From NCBI RefSeq assembly GCF_022026395.1, contig NZ_CP041767.1:2698501-2762500 (forward strand): a stretch of 64,000 nucleotides of DNA, written 5' to 3'. Below are positions 50,333-60,205 of the stretch, in pieces. The notes under the pieces are model-generated. The model did not search any database, was not told the DNA's origin, and was given only the letters and a program-made list of their open reading frames with translations. How positions within the stretch are numbered: position 1 is the first letter of the stretch; each line of letters opens with the position of its first letter. Position numbers and translations under genes: made by a program. This DNA comes from Brevibacillus brevis. GTDB taxonomy: Bacteria; Bacillota; Bacilli; Brevibacillales; Brevibacillaceae.

Positions 50333-53191
50333 CTATCCTTTCGTGTCTAGCCAATCATGCCGCAGGGTGAACAAGTCTCGCAGTTCTTCCGTGGATAGCT
50401 CCGTGATCCAGCTTTCGCCCGTCCCGACAATTTGCTGGCTCAACGATAGCTTTCTCTCCATCATCTCATCAATACGTTCCTCAATTGTCCCGAGCGAGAT
50501 GAATTTGTAGACGTGAACATTGCGCTGTTGTCCTATGCGATGAGCACGGTCAGTAGCCTGATTTTCTACCGCAGGATTCCACCAGCGATCTACGTGAATG
50601 ACGTGGTTGGCTTCCGTCAAGTTCAAGCCAGTTCCACCCGCACGCAAGGAAAGAATGAAGATGGCCCCGCGTTCCTCGTCCGGAAGTGTCGAGTCTTGAA
50701 AACGAGCGATCATCTCATCGCGTTTTTCTTTCTTTGTGGCTCCATTTAGGAAGTAGACAGGTCCATAGCCTTCTCGCGTCAGCACTCGTTGAAGCAAATT
50801 GCCCATTTCGATGTATTGGGTAAAAATCAGACAACGCTCTTTCTTTTGGCGAATATCCTCTACCAATTCCAACAGCCTTTCCAATTTGTGCGAGCGACTG
50901 GCTTCATCTGTTGTTGCGATTTCATTCAAAATGAGGGCAGGATGGTCACACAATTGTTTGAGACGTGTCAGTGTCGTCAGAATCAGACCGCGCCGTTCCA
51001 TAGGTGAAGCTTTTTCCATACGATCAAACATATCTTGAATCGCGGTCTCATAAAGTGCGCCTTGCTCGGTAGTCAGCGGTACATATTCCTTGCTCTCATT
51101 CTTGTCTGGCAAGTCGAGCTGAATGTTCGGATCGGTTTTCACCCGACGGAGCAGGAAAGGCTGAATGAGTCGTTGCACTTGATTGATGAGCTGCTGGTCT
51201 TGGTCTCGTTCGATGGGATGGACAAAACGCTGCGTAAATTCCCCAAGACTTCCCAGATAGCCAGGATTCAAGAAGTCGAAAATGGACCAGAGCTCACTCA
51301 GGCGATTTTCGATCGGAGTGCCTGTGAGAGCGATCCGGTGCCATGCTTTCAAATCGCGCACAGCGGATGCTTGCTTTGTATAGGCGTTTTTAATATTTTG
51401 CGCCTCGTCGAGACATATCGTATCCCATGTAACCATTCCTAGCTCCTGCTCATCCAAATGGGACAGAGCGTAGGAGGTAATGACCAGATCCGCTCCCTTG
51501 ATCGCTGGCAAAAACGCCTCCTTCTTTTGACGATCATTGCCATAGTGAATCATTACGTGAAGAGAAGGGGCGAAACGCTTCAGCTCTTTTTGCCAGTTTC
51601 CTATGACGGAGGTCGGGCAAATTAAGAGAGAAGGAGTACTGGCTGGGCCATGTTGTTTGACATGAAGCAAATACGTAATAAATTGAACCGTTTTCCCCAA
51701 TCCCATGTCATCGGCCAGACAAGCTCCCAACCCAAAGCGGCGTAAAAAGAACAGCCACGAACTGCCCTCTAGCTGATAATTGCGCAACGTCCCGTGAAAA
51801 GTAGATGGCTGCTCCATAATCGGGATGCGCTTCGTTTCTTGCAATTGATTCAACAGCTCTCGCAAATGCTGGTTTAGCTGAACTTCAACCGTTAGGGAAG
51901 TATCGAAATCGTACTCATCCTCGGGTAGCTCCTCAACCTCTACAGTGGGGGCGAGGTGCATTCTCATGACATCGCGAAGGGACATGCCGTTTTTCGCTTG
52001 GTTTTTCTTGAGGGCTTCCTGCAGCTGCAAGAATAGATCGGGAGTCAATTGCACCCAATGCCCGCGAATTTTCAACAGGCGCTGCTTTTGTTTAATGAGT
52101 TCCTCAAATTCCTCTTCGCTGAGCTCTACAGGTCCCAAGGCGAGCTTCCATTCAAAATCCATGAGCTGGGAGACACCTAGGAACGACTGTCTGCTAGCCC
52201 CGACAGAGGTTGTAATCTTGGCTTTTAGCTTCGGTTTTACCCGACGCACTTGTTCCCACCATGCTGGCAAAAAGACGTGAATACCAGCTTGCACCAACTG
52301 CAAACTGCTCGATGTCAAAAAGATCCATGCTTGCTCGTTCGTCAGTCGGGTGAGAAAACGGCTTTGATTTTTCTGGGTGTCTTTTTGCCAAGGAAGAATC
52401 TCTTTGCATTTGGCTAGGTCCGTGAGAAAACGATTCCAGTGCTCACGCCAGTCAGCAGGGATGCGAGCGGTGGCTACTCCCTCAGCCGTCAACTGGTGTG
52501 GCTCAATGAGGAATAACTGATCGGGCTCTTCACGATTTTGCAAATACACTTGGAGTTGCCAGTCATTGGGGTGCTCCTCGGCCTCAACGATTTGCAAGCA
52601 TGTGCGAAACGGTGTCGTATCTGGCAGCCAACCTATCGATTGCAACCATTCCTGTTCCTGCAGGTGTGGAGAAAGCTCGGCGCCCATGACGTAAAGAGCC
52701 GGATATTGCGTCAATAGCTGCTCCCACATTCGTCCAATTTCGCCAGTACCTTGCAAGGATTCCTCCACGATGAACGAAAGCCACCTGTGTCCGTACTCTG
52801 GCAAATCGACGGGAGTGTGCAGGGCTCTCCAGCCGATTTGCCCTTTTTTCCAAGAAGAAAAATCAGGGGCAATGGAGCCTTGTGCGAGTGTATCGCGGAT
52901 CATTCCCGCAACATGCGTAAATTGTTCAAATGGCGTGCTGACTGAATAGGTCCGATGCAAAAGCCACTGAGGGGAGACAAAAAAGGAGAGGGCCTTGGCA
53001 GGGCTGAGCAATACGCCATGCTCGTTTTTATCCAGGAAGGTTCCGTAATAGGATGCCTCATCCCACGCAAAAAGTGTTCCTGCCAATTCTTCTGGATCGA
53101 CCACTGTTCCTTGCGTGTCTTTGCCAGTAATCAAGAATTGTCCGTCTGCCAAAAGCTCTCCGTCTAGAACCAATGTAGTGACGGTCTTCAT
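50333..53191 (-). CDS. ywqA: SNF2-family helicase (YwqA-like)
   Basis: DNA-dependent ATPase of 952 residues. The N-terminal half (about 1-440) has a SNF2-associated domain and a unique region. The helicase core contains motif I CLADDMGLGKTVQFITYL, motif II DEAQNIKN, motif III ALTGTPIENRLSELWS, and in the C-terminal lobe FILSLRAGGTGLNLTEANHVIH (motif V) and TDRAHRIGQQRNVHVYKF (motif VI). It overlaps the SWIM gene by four bases, the arrangement known as ywqB-ywqA in B. subtilis. The precise role is unknown; remodelling of protein-DNA complexes or transcription, as with RapA, is plausible. Confidence 0.92.
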   Translation of the reverse strand: MKTVTTLVLDGELLADGQFLITGKDTQGTVVDPEELAGTLFAWDEASYYGTFLDKNEHGVLLSPAKALSFFVSPQWLLHRTYSVSTPFEQFTHVAGMIRDTLAQGSIAPDFSSWKKGQIGWRALHTPVDLPEYGHRWLSFIVEESLQGTGEIGRMWEQLLTQYPALYVMGAELSPHLQEQEWLQSIGWLPDTTPFRTCLQIVEAEEHPNDWQLQVYLQNREEPDQLFLIEPHQLTAEGVATARIPADWREHWNRFLTDLAKCKEILPWQKDTQKNQSRFLTRLTNEQAWIFLTSSSLQLVQAGIHVFLPAWWEQVRRVKPKLKAKITTSVGASRQSFLGVSQLMDFEWKLALGPVELSEEEFEELIKQKQRLLKIRGHWVQLTPDLFLQLQEALKKNQAKNGMSLRDVMRMHLAPTVEVEELPEDEYDFDTSLTVEVQLNQHLRELLNQLQETKRIPIMEQPSTFHGTLRNYQLEGSSWLFFLRRFGLGACLADDMGLGKTVQFITYLLHVKQHGPASTPSLLICPTSVIGNWQKELKRFAPSLHVMIHYGNDRQKKEAFLPAIKGADLVITSYALSHLDEQELGMVTWDTICLDEAQNIKNAYTKQASAVRDLKAWHRIALTGTPIENRLSELWSIFDFLNPGYLGSLGEFTQRFVHPIERDQDQQLINQVQRLIQPFLLRRVKTDPNIQLDLPDKNESKEYVPLTTEQGALYETAIQDMFDRMEKASPMERRGLILTTLTRLKQLCDHPALILNEIATTDEASRSHKLERLLELVEDIRQKKERCLIFTQYIEMGNLLQRVLTREGYGPVYFLNGATKKEKRDEMIARFQDSTLPDEERGAIFILSLRAGGTGLNLTEANHVIHVDRWWNPAVENQATDRAHRIGQQRNVHVYKFISLGTIEERIDEMMERKLSLSQQIVGTGESWITELSTEELRDLFTLRHDWLDTKG

Positions 53192-54792
53192 AAGTTGAAA
53201 TTTCCTCTCCTTAGCTCTTCTTGAAAAGCACGTAACCGATTATGTTTGGCAGATAATTGTTCCACGTATCGTTCCCAGCGCGCATCTTGGTTTGCTCTGT
53301 TGTAAATCGTCCTTACCCTTTTCATGAGCTTGATGGCTTCTTTGTAGGCCGTTCGGTTCCGTTCCGCAATCAGTCTGTTCACCTCACGCAAATAAAAAGG
53401 GAAGAGCAGTGTCGGCTCGGCTTCCTCGATTTCTTTTACCTGCATGATCGAGATATCTGCCATGGGGACTTGAAACGACATTTGCAAATCAATCCATTGC
53501 TGAAACTGTCGTTCTTCATATAAATAAGCGGCATATTCGTGATAACTGCTCGGCAAGAACTGCTTCAGCTTGGCGCCACACTCGGCTGATCGGCCCACTT
53601 GGTCCATTGCTTCCTGCCAAATGGCGATAACGAGTCGATATTGTTGTGTCTCGGCTTGACCGATTAAGGTCGTCAACGAGGCAGTCCAATCGAGAAATCG
53701 CTGCCATTCTCCATTGCGAGCGAATGATTTCATATAGGACAAGTAGAAGGAGAGGTTCAAGCGGCTCATTCTTTTCCAGATTTGTAGAGCAGCTTCGTCC
53801 TCCTTTTCCATCACATGAAAGTGGGCACGGAGCAGCAGCCCTTTTTCCTTTTCGGCGGCAGAACTGTTTTCATCGTTGATCAGCTGATCCAATACATGGA
53901 TCTCTTCTTGCATCCACTCTGGCTTTTTCAATAGCATCCACCATAACATTTGATAGGCGAATACCCAGTAGAGGGAAGTAGCTTCGTTTTCTTTCAATTC
54001 CTTTGTCAGTTGAAGAGTATCTTCGATGGCATCCTGGTGGTCAACCAAAAGAGCAGGGATGTCTGCAAAGTACAATGTCCCTTCTAATTGATCCAATAAC
54101 CGCTCGGCGGTCTGAACCAAATCGAGAAACCAGTATGATTGGCGGTACGTTTTGACGTATTGTGTAAGCTTCATGAGATGAAACAGATCGGCATGAATGA
54201 CAAAGAGTTGCGCCCGATCCTTCGGCCATGAGGCAGCAACACTCAGCACATTTTGATAGCTCGATAATAACTCAGAGGAAGCCCGATACGATTCCATTGC
54301 CGCAAACAAGTTGCGTGTCCAGCTCTCAAAAAATGCCCACCATTCTTTGACGGAGCTGTTCGCGTTTAGCGGAGAGGAAACAGACGCTGTATCCTGTTGA
54401 GCAGGAGCGGTATGGCTGTATTTATAAGTAGGAATCAGCAGATGAGGAGAAAAAGTAGCTCGTCTTGGTTGTTGGGAGCGGGTCAAAAATGTACGAGGAT
54501 TCTCGAACACACTGTACATCTGAAAAAATGTAGCAGCAATATGCTTGCAAATGCGCGAATAAGGGCAGGTGCAAGTACTGTTTTGAACCGTTTCCATATC
54601 GAGGCGAACATGATACACCTCGGAGCCTTGAACATCACTCGTCAAATATTGGCCTTGTTCTACGCGTGTATTGAAGACGACGCCATCTGAAAAGTACGTA
54701 TAGCCCCGTTCAATGATGTGTCCTTCGACGGCAATTAGGATTTGCTCGCCTAGCTGTATCGCTTGTTCCCGAGTCAACTCTCTTTGCAACAT
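53188..54792 (-). CDS. ywqB: SWIM zinc-finger protein (YwqB-like)
   Basis: A 534-residue protein with a SWIM zinc finger at about residues 75-87 (STCTCPYSRICKHI, pattern CxC...CxH) after an N-terminal domain. The remainder is helical, TPR-like, with no other motif recognised. SWIM domains bind DNA or proteins. ATGA overlap with the downstream SNF2 gene implies that the two proteins work together. The AAGATCC region before the ATG gives only a weak RBS (GGAGGATC seven bases upstream on the minus strand). Divergent from the EamA gene. Confidence 0.88.
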   Translation of the reverse strand: MLQRELTREQAIQLGEQILIAVEGHIIERGYTYFSDGVVFNTRVEQGQYLTSDVQGSEVYHVRLDMETVQNSTCTCPYSRICKHIAATFFQMYSVFENPRTFLTRSQQPRRATFSPHLLIPTYKYSHTAPAQQDTASVSSPLNANSSVKEWWAFFESWTRNLFAAMESYRASSELLSSYQNVLSVAASWPKDRAQLFVIHADLFHLMKLTQYVKTYRQSYWFLDLVQTAERLLDQLEGTLYFADIPALLVDHQDAIEDTLQLTKELKENEATSLYWVFAYQMLWWMLLKKPEWMQEEIHVLDQLINDENSSAAEKEKGLLLRAHFHVMEKEDEAALQIWKRMSRLNLSFYLSYMKSFARNGEWQRFLDWTASLTTLIGQAETQQYRLVIAIWQEAMDQVGRSAECGAKLKQFLPSSYHEYAAYLYEERQFQQWIDLQMSFQVPMADISIMQVKEIEEAEPTLLFPFYLREVNRLIAERNRTAYKEAIKLMKRVRTIYNRANQDARWERYVEQLSAKHNRLRAFQEELRRGNFNL

Positions 54793-54994
54793 GTAGTAAG
54801 ATCCTCCGAACGAAGTGTCATCCCTCCATTATAACCCAAAATGCGGAGAATGGAAAAAGATGCGTGTGTTTGAGAGCATCAATAAATGGTTTTGGGCGAT
54901 AAGCAGAAACAATACTTAATTTTTGCAAAGACTGGGTGTATACTGTACACGTCGAATGAAAAACAATTAAACGCAATGTGTTTTATTGTCTTTA

Positions 54995-55010
54995 GTTGTA
55001 TTTGTACAAC
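54995..55010. promoter_or_regulatory. Short perfect dyad before the EamA gene
   Basis: GTTGTA-TTTG-TACAAC is a perfect 6-bp inverted repeat 20 bases upstream of the start codon. It could be an operator or a leader hairpin. Confidence 0.35.
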
Positions 55011-55030
55011 AACAGAGAGAAGGGGCATAC

Positions 55031-55885
55031 ATGCTATCGATTTCGATTCTGCTCGTACTATCGTCTGGCCTTGCGCACGCAGTCTGGAACCTTTTCACGA
55101 AAAAAAGTGAGAACAAAATGGCTTTTCTATGGTTGATTACATTGCCAACAACCGTGATCCTCTTACCTGTTCTCATTTGGGAATTGATACACGTACAACT
55201 GACATGGACTTTAGGTCTTTTTCTGTTTCTGTCCTTTTTCTTTCAAGGATGCTATACCTTATTGATTTCAAAGGCGTATACATACGGAGATATCTCACAG
55301 GTTTACCCCATCATGAGGGGGACGGGGACGCTTCTCATTCCGTTTTTTAGCGCGATTTTCTTTCAAGAGTATTTATCTGTACCGGGATGGCTGGGGGTCA
55401 TTTGCATCGTGATCGGAGTCTTTGCCATCAGCGGGATGATTGGCACAGATCGTCAGGTACAACCAGTGAATCCGCTGGCCCTGCGATACGCTGTTGCTGT
55501 TGGACTATGCATTACAGGGTATACGTTGACCGACAAGCAAATCGTCCAACAATTATCTCCCTTCGCTTTATTGGAAATAACGAACTTTGCCTGCCTGATT
55601 GTCGCTGGGGTCTTCGTTTGGAAGAAGGGACTCGTTCGCCGTGAGTGGCAAAAAAACTGGCGAACGATTGTGCTGGGTGCTGTCCTGTCTCCAGGTTCGT
55701 ATCTGCTGTTTTTGTTTGCCATGACATTGGCACCACTGGCAGCTATTGCGCCTATTCGTGAGGTAAGTACAGTTTTTGGTACGCTGCTTGGGGTCTTCTT
55801 GTTAAAGGAGCGACAACGCGTATGGCGTTTATCCATGTCTTTGATGATCACGATAGGCATTATTTCCATTGCCCTTTGGGGGTAA
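55031..55885 (+). CDS. EamA/DMT family transporter
   Basis: Ten-span membrane transporter of 284 residues of the drug/metabolite superfamily, built from two EamA repeats. Features are SGLAHAVWNLFTKKS in the first repeat, YTYGDISQVYPIMRGTGTLLIPFFSAIFFQE at its end, and AAIAPIREVSTVFGTLLGVFLLKER in the second repeat. Start at ATG 55031 after AGAAGGGG; a longer frame upstream has no RBS. Substrate unknown. Confidence 0.9.
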   Translation: MLSISILLVLSSGLAHAVWNLFTKKSENKMAFLWLITLPTTVILLPVLIWELIHVQLTWTLGLFLFLSFFFQGCYTLLISKAYTYGDISQVYPIMRGTGTLLIPFFSAIFFQEYLSVPGWLGVICIVIGVFAISGMIGTDRQVQPVNPLALRYAVAVGLCITGYTLTDKQIVQQLSPFALLEITNFACLIVAGVFVWKKGLVRREWQKNWRTIVLGAVLSPGSYLLFLFAMTLAPLAAIAPIREVSTVFGTLLGVFLLKERQRVWRLSMSLMITIGIISIALWG

Positions 55886-55985
55886 AGGATGATAAAGAGT
55901 CGGCTGGGAGGAATTCTGGCTGGCTATTTTTTTTGCTACCAGGGAAAGATGAAGGGGTAAGAAAAAACGGCTAAGGATGATCAAA

Positions 55986-56870
55986 ATGGATGCAAAAACG
56001 GTTGCACCGATCACTCATAAACGAACGAAAAAAAGAAGGATCGCACTGAGAGCTCTTGGAATCATCATTGGAGCTCTGTTGGTGGCAGTCGGACTGGAAA
56101 TCTTTCTGGTTCCCAACAACATCATTGACGGTGGTGTAACCGGTGTTTCCATTATGGCATCAAAGCTGACAGGAGGATCACTCGGAATATTTTTATTCCT
56201 TTTTAACCTGCCCTTTTTACTTATTGGCTACAAGCAAATTGGCAAGACATTCGCCATCTCTACGCTGTTCGGTGTCGTCGTGATGTCCCTGGGGACGAGC
56301 TACCTTCATCATGTTCCCGGCTTGACGGACGATTTGCTTCTCTCTGCTGTTTTTGGGGGGATCATTATCGGAATCGGTGTGGGACTTGTCATTCGCGCGG
56401 GCGGTTCCTTGGATGGAACGGAAATTGTTGCGATCCTGATGACGAGGAAAAGTCCGTTTTCAGTCGGCGAAATGGTCATGTTTTTTAACATTTTTATTCT
56501 AGGCAGTGCCGGCTTCATATTTGGATGGGATCGGGCCATGTACTCGTTAATTGCTTATTACATCGCTTATAAAATGATCGATATTACGATGGTCGGACTC
56601 GAACAATCCAGATCAGTATGGATTATCAGTGATTATCCAGTCGAAATTGGCGATGCGTTAACGGCGAGACTGGGGAGGGGAATTACCTATTTGAATGGAG
56701 AAGGTGGCTACTCCGGGGACGTCAAAAAAGTCATTTTCTGTGTCATCACCCGATTGGAAGAAGCGAAGCTGAAATCCATCGTGGAGGAAATCGATTCCTC
56801 TGCATTTTTGGCAATCGGTCATATTCACGATGTTTCTGGTGGACGGTTTAAGAAAAAGAATATTCATTAG
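55986..56870 (+). CDS. YitT family membrane protein (DUF161/DUF2179)
   Basis: Membrane protein of 294 residues with five or six hydrophobic segments in the first 190 residues (LGIIIGALLVAVGLEIFLVPNNIIDGGVTG opens the DUF161 region) and a soluble DUF2179 domain behind (about 205-285; SVWIISDYPVEIGDALTARLGRGITYLNGEGGYSG). Start at ATG 55986 behind AAGGATGA; the ATG at 55977 is too near. Function of the family is unsettled; many copies per Bacillus genome. It lies 100 bases after the EamA gene without a clear terminator. Confidence 0.9.
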   Translation: MDAKTVAPITHKRTKKRRIALRALGIIIGALLVAVGLEIFLVPNNIIDGGVTGVSIMASKLTGGSLGIFLFLFNLPFLLIGYKQIGKTFAISTLFGVVVMSLGTSYLHHVPGLTDDLLLSAVFGGIIIGIGVGLVIRAGGSLDGTEIVAILMTRKSPFSVGEMVMFFNIFILGSAGFIFGWDRAMYSLIAYYIAYKMIDITMVGLEQSRSVWIISDYPVEIGDALTARLGRGITYLNGEGGYSGDVKKVIFCVITRLEEAKLKSIVEEIDSSAFLAIGHIHDVSGGRFKKKNIH

Positions 56871-56969
56871 CCAACGAGTATGGCCCCCTTTTCCAATTAA
56901 GTGAACGGCGAGAAGGGGGTTAAAAATGTATTGACCGTAATGACAGAATTATTCTACGATTATCTTATA

Positions 56970-57000
56970 CCAAAATACAAAATATCATTCCGTATTTTGG
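56970..57000. promoter_or_regulatory. Inverted repeat operator for the IclR regulator
   Basis: CCAAAATAC and GTATTTTGG are perfect 9-bp complements separated by 13 bases, ending 22 bases before the iclR-type gene start. Position and symmetry suit autoregulation and control of the pxp operon. Confidence 0.6.
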
Positions 57001-57022
57001 GACGATAAAGTGGTGATGAAAA

Positions 57023-57805
57023 ATGGGAAAAACAGCAAACCGCAGTGTGTTGAAAACGCTGGAGTTTTTAGAGTATTTCATCGATAACAGCGAATTGAGT
57101 CTGGCGGAACTCGTGGAATTGTCTCAAATGCCGAAAAGCACGGTATTTCGGATCATCCAGACCCTTGAAATGCGCGGTTTCGTCGCCAAAACAACGAGCC
57201 ATCAACCGCCCAAGTACCAATTGGGCTTGAAGCTACTCGAATTTGGAAACATCGTGGCACAGCGATTGGAGATCAGAAAACTCGCGCTTCCGTACATGCT
57301 GCAATTACGTGATAGCGTCGAGGAAGCAGTCAATTTGATTATTCGGGATCAAGATGAAGGAGTTTACATTGAAAAAGTGGATACACGCGGGTACGTGCGG
57401 GTTTATACCCAGGTAGGGCGAAGGGCGCCTCTGTATGCCGGAGCGTGCCCGCGCATTTTGTTATCGTTCATGCCAAATGAGGAAATTACCGCTTTCTTGA
57501 AGCGGGTTGAATGGAAAAAGATCGCTCCAGGTACCAATACGGATGAACACCTGTTGTGGAAATGGATACAAGATGCGCGTGAGAGGGGTTATACCGTGAG
57601 CTACGGTGAACTGGAGCCTGATTCAGCGGCCTTGGCAGTCCCCATTCGTGATTATACGGGACAAGTTATTGCTGGATTGAGCTTAGCTGGCGCTTCTTCG
57701 CGTTTTACGGAGGAGCGATTGGGATATTTGGTCCAGGAGACGAAAGCGGCGGCGAAAAGCATCATGGGTCAACTGGGATATACGGAATCGATCACAGATA
57801 AATAG
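57023..57805 (+). CDS. IclR family transcriptional regulator of the pyroglutamate operon
   Basis: A 260-residue regulator: winged HTH at about 10-70 (LAELVELSQMPKSTVFRIIQTLEMRGFV) and C-terminal IclR effector domain (about 85-255; VNLIIRDQDEGVYIEKVDTRG, RAPLYAGACPRILLSFM, YGELEPDSAALAVPIRDYTG). IclR proteins commonly sense the carboxylic acid made by their operon, so 5-oxoproline is a natural candidate effector, by inference. It lies 12 bases before pcp and reads in the same direction. Confidence 0.92.
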   Translation: MGKTANRSVLKTLEFLEYFIDNSELSLAELVELSQMPKSTVFRIIQTLEMRGFVAKTTSHQPPKYQLGLKLLEFGNIVAQRLEIRKLALPYMLQLRDSVEEAVNLIIRDQDEGVYIEKVDTRGYVRVYTQVGRRAPLYAGACPRILLSFMPNEEITAFLKRVEWKKIAPGTNTDEHLLWKWIQDARERGYTVSYGELEPDSAALAVPIRDYTGQVIAGLSLAGASSRFTEERLGYLVQETKAAAKSIMGQLGYTESITDK

Positions 57806-57817
57806 GAGGAGTACGAC

Positions 57818-58465
57818 ATGAAGACGGTTTTGGTAACGGGATTTGATCCTTTTGGGGGGGAGTCCGTCAATCCAGCATGGGAGTCGGTAAAAGAGCTAGG
57901 AAAGATCGAGTCTGCACATTATCAAGTGGAAATACGTCAAATCGCTACTGTCTTTGATAAGTCGATCGAGCAGCTTTATGCAGCGATTGAGGAAACGAAG
58001 CCGGACATCGTGCTTTGCATTGGACAAGCAGGCGGACGGGTCGATATTGCTGTCGAGCGCGTTGCGATTAATGTGAACGATGCTCGTATTCCAGACAATG
58101 AAGGAAATCAGCCCATCGATACGCCGATTCGGGAAAATGGACCTGTTGCGTACTGGTCTACCTTGCCTATCAAGGCCATCGTCCATGAATTACGAAAACA
58201 AGGGGTACCCGCATCCGTTTCACAAACGGCCGGAACCTACGTGTGCAATCATCTTTTTTATGGTTTGATGCATTATCTAGCCGAATATCACGCATCAACT
58301 CGAGGGGGATTCATTCATATTCCTTATCTGCCTGAGCAGGCTGCAAGGCTGGCCGAACAGCCAAGCATGGCGCTGGAAACGATTGTGAAAGGGTTGCAAA
58401 TCGCAATCGAGGCAACGATTTCGCATGAGCAGGATATGGTTGTGGGTGGCGGACAAATCAGCTGA
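57818..58465 (+). CDS. pcp: Pyroglutamyl-peptidase I
   Basis: Cysteine peptidase (C15) that removes N-terminal pyroglutamate from peptides. 215 residues. The catalytic Glu is near [15 protein letters not shown], the nucleophile Cys in [16 protein letters not shown] and the His in [13 protein letters not shown]. The RBS is AGGAGGAG. Releasing 5-oxoproline here feeds the following PxpB, PxpC and PxpA genes. Confidence 0.95.
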   Translation: MKTVLVTGFDPFGGESVNPAWESVKELGKIESAHYQVEIRQIATVFDKSIEQLYAAIEETKPDIVLCIGQAGGRVDIAVERVAINVNDARIPDNEGNQPIDTPIRENGPVAYWSTLPIKAIVHELRKQGVPASVSQTAGTYVCNHLFYGLMHYLAEYHASTRGGFIHIPYLPEQAARLAEQPSMALETIVKGLQIAIEATISHEQDMVVGGGQIS

Positions 58466-58481
58466 TCAAGAGGGGAAACGA

Positions 58482-59198
58482 ATGAAGAACTACGAATTCT
58501 CTCCACTTGGTGATTCAGGTGTGATTGTCAAGCTTGGGGAAGTGATTGATCAAAGGACGCATGAGATTGTCGTGATGTTCACGGATTTTCTTCTGGAGAA
58601 TCCTTTTCCGGGAATGCTGGAGATTGTCCCCGGTTTTACCACCATCACGGTTTATTATGATCCAATTATTCTCGCACAGCAGTTTCCACATGACCTGATG
58701 CCTTATGAGAGCGTCCTCGCTATCCTTGACAGAATGTTCCAGGAGCTCACTGTCACATGCAAGGCTGAGCCTAGGCTTGTTGAGATTCCGGTTTGCTATG
58801 GCGGAAGCTTTGGGCCGGATTTGGACAACGTTGCTCAGCAGAACAGTCTCACGCGAGAGGAAGTCATTGCGATCCATTCATCTGCCGAATATTTGGTTTA
58901 CATGATCGGATTTGCCCCCGGTTTTCCGTATCTTGGGGGAATGGACGTGCGTTTGGCTACTCCACGCCGCTCTTCACCTCGTCTCTCGATTCCAAAAGGC
59001 AGTGTAGGGATTGGCGGTGCGCAAACAGGTATTTACTCAATCGAGACGCCGGGAGGATGGCAAATAATCGGAAGAACACCACTCAGTCTATTCCAACCAA
59101 CCGAGAGTCAGCCGAGTCTTTTGCGTGCCGGAGACAAAGTTCGTTTTCGTCCGATCTCCGAACAGGAGTATGAGGCTGGGAAGAAGGTGTTTCGATGA
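58482..59198 (+). CDS. pxpB: 5-oxoprolinase subunit PxpB (KipI family)
   Basis: Subunit of the bacterial ATP-dependent 5-oxoprolinase (PxpABC). 238 residues from ATG 58482 after AGAGGGGAAA. Family patterns include FSPLGDSGVIVKLGE at the N-terminus, PVCYGGSFGPDLDNVA, YMIGFAPGFPYLGGMD, LSIPKGSVGIGGAQTGIYSIETPGGWQIIGRTP. The B. subtilis homologue KipI was first described as an inhibitor of kinase KinA. Overlaps pxpC by four bases. Confidence 0.94.
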   Translation: MKNYEFSPLGDSGVIVKLGEVIDQRTHEIVVMFTDFLLENPFPGMLEIVPGFTTITVYYDPIILAQQFPHDLMPYESVLAILDRMFQELTVTCKAEPRLVEIPVCYGGSFGPDLDNVAQQNSLTREEVIAIHSSAEYLVYMIGFAPGFPYLGGMDVRLATPRRSSPRLSIPKGSVGIGGAQTGIYSIETPGGWQIIGRTPLSLFQPTESQPSLLRAGDKVRFRPISEQEYEAGKKVFR

Positions 59199-60202
59199 GC
59201 ATAGAGGTTGTATCGCCAGGGCTTTGTACAACCGTGCAGGACTGGGGCAGGTACGGCTATCAGCGGCACGGTGTCAATGTAGGTGGTGCGATGGATGCAC
59301 TTGCCGTACAGATGGCCAATATGCTGGTAGGCAATCATCGAGATGAGGCAGTTCTGGAGTTAACGATGAAGGGACCGACACTTTTGTTCCAAAAGGACAT
59401 GCTGATTGCGATCTGTGGTGGCGATCTCAGTCCAACTATCAACAAAAAAACAGTCAAGTCCAATCGAGCAGTCTGGGTAAGAAGCGGAAGCATTTTGCAG
59501 TTCAGCCATGCGAAAAAAGGCTGTCGTGCTTATCTCGCTGTTGCTGGTGGTTGGGATGTGCCAATCGTGATGGGGAGCCGCAGCACGAATCTGCGAGCGG
59601 GATTTGGGGGATTGGCAGGCAGAATGCTGCAAGCAGGTGATAGACTCGAGCACAACCCGCAAAGCTCATTCAGTTTGTATCTCGCAAAGCAATTGGAACA
59701 AAAAGCAGGAGACGAAGCTTTTTCCGATACGGATTGGTTTATTCCTGCCAGTCATTTTGCACAATGTCAGGAAAGTATCGTTCGGGTCATTCGTGGGGAT
59801 CAGTTCGACGATTTCACAGCAGAGAGCCGTCAGCGCTTTTTCGATCAGGCTTTTCAGGTATCTCCTCAATCAGATCGGATGGGGTATCGTTTGACGGGAT
59901 CGACTCTTGCCCTTACGTCTCCACTAGAGTTGATATCTGCTGCTGTCACGATGGGAACGATTCAGGTTCCTCCAGACGGTCAGCCGATCATTCTCATGGC
60001 AGACAGACAAACAATCGGCGGATATCCCAAGATCGGGTATGTGGCGACTGTGGATTTGCCGATCATCGCTCAGTTGCGACCGGGAGAAACGATGCGTTTT
60101 CAAGAAATTTCTCTACAGGATGCGCAGCGGGCATTGTACGAACGAGAGCGGACCATGAATGAGATACAATTGGGAATCAAACTGACTGTAGGGTGGAGGT
60201 AA
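59195..60202 (+). CDS. pxpC: 5-oxoprolinase subunit PxpC (KipA family)
   Basis: Partner subunit in the 5-oxoprolinase complex. 335 residues of the biotin-dependent carboxyltransferase-like family: VVSPGLCTTVQDWGRYGYQRHGVNVGGAMDALA at the start, WVRSGSILQFSHAKKGCRAYLAVAGGWDVP, and QPIILMADRQTIGGYPKIGYV near the C-terminus are strongly conserved. It overlaps pxpB by the ATGA overlap and leaves three bases to pxpA, so the trio is translated in close proportion. Confidence 0.94.
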   Translation: MSIEVVSPGLCTTVQDWGRYGYQRHGVNVGGAMDALAVQMANMLVGNHRDEAVLELTMKGPTLLFQKDMLIAICGGDLSPTINKKTVKSNRAVWVRSGSILQFSHAKKGCRAYLAVAGGWDVPIVMGSRSTNLRAGFGGLAGRMLQAGDRLEHNPQSSFSLYLAKQLEQKAGDEAFSDTDWFIPASHFAQCQESIVRVIRGDQFDDFTAESRQRFFDQAFQVSPQSDRMGYRLTGSTLALTSPLELISAAVTMGTIQVPPDGQPIILMADRQTIGGYPKIGYVATVDLPIIAQLRPGETMRFQEISLQDAQRALYERERTMNEIQLGIKLTVGWR

Positions 60203-60205
60203 TAC

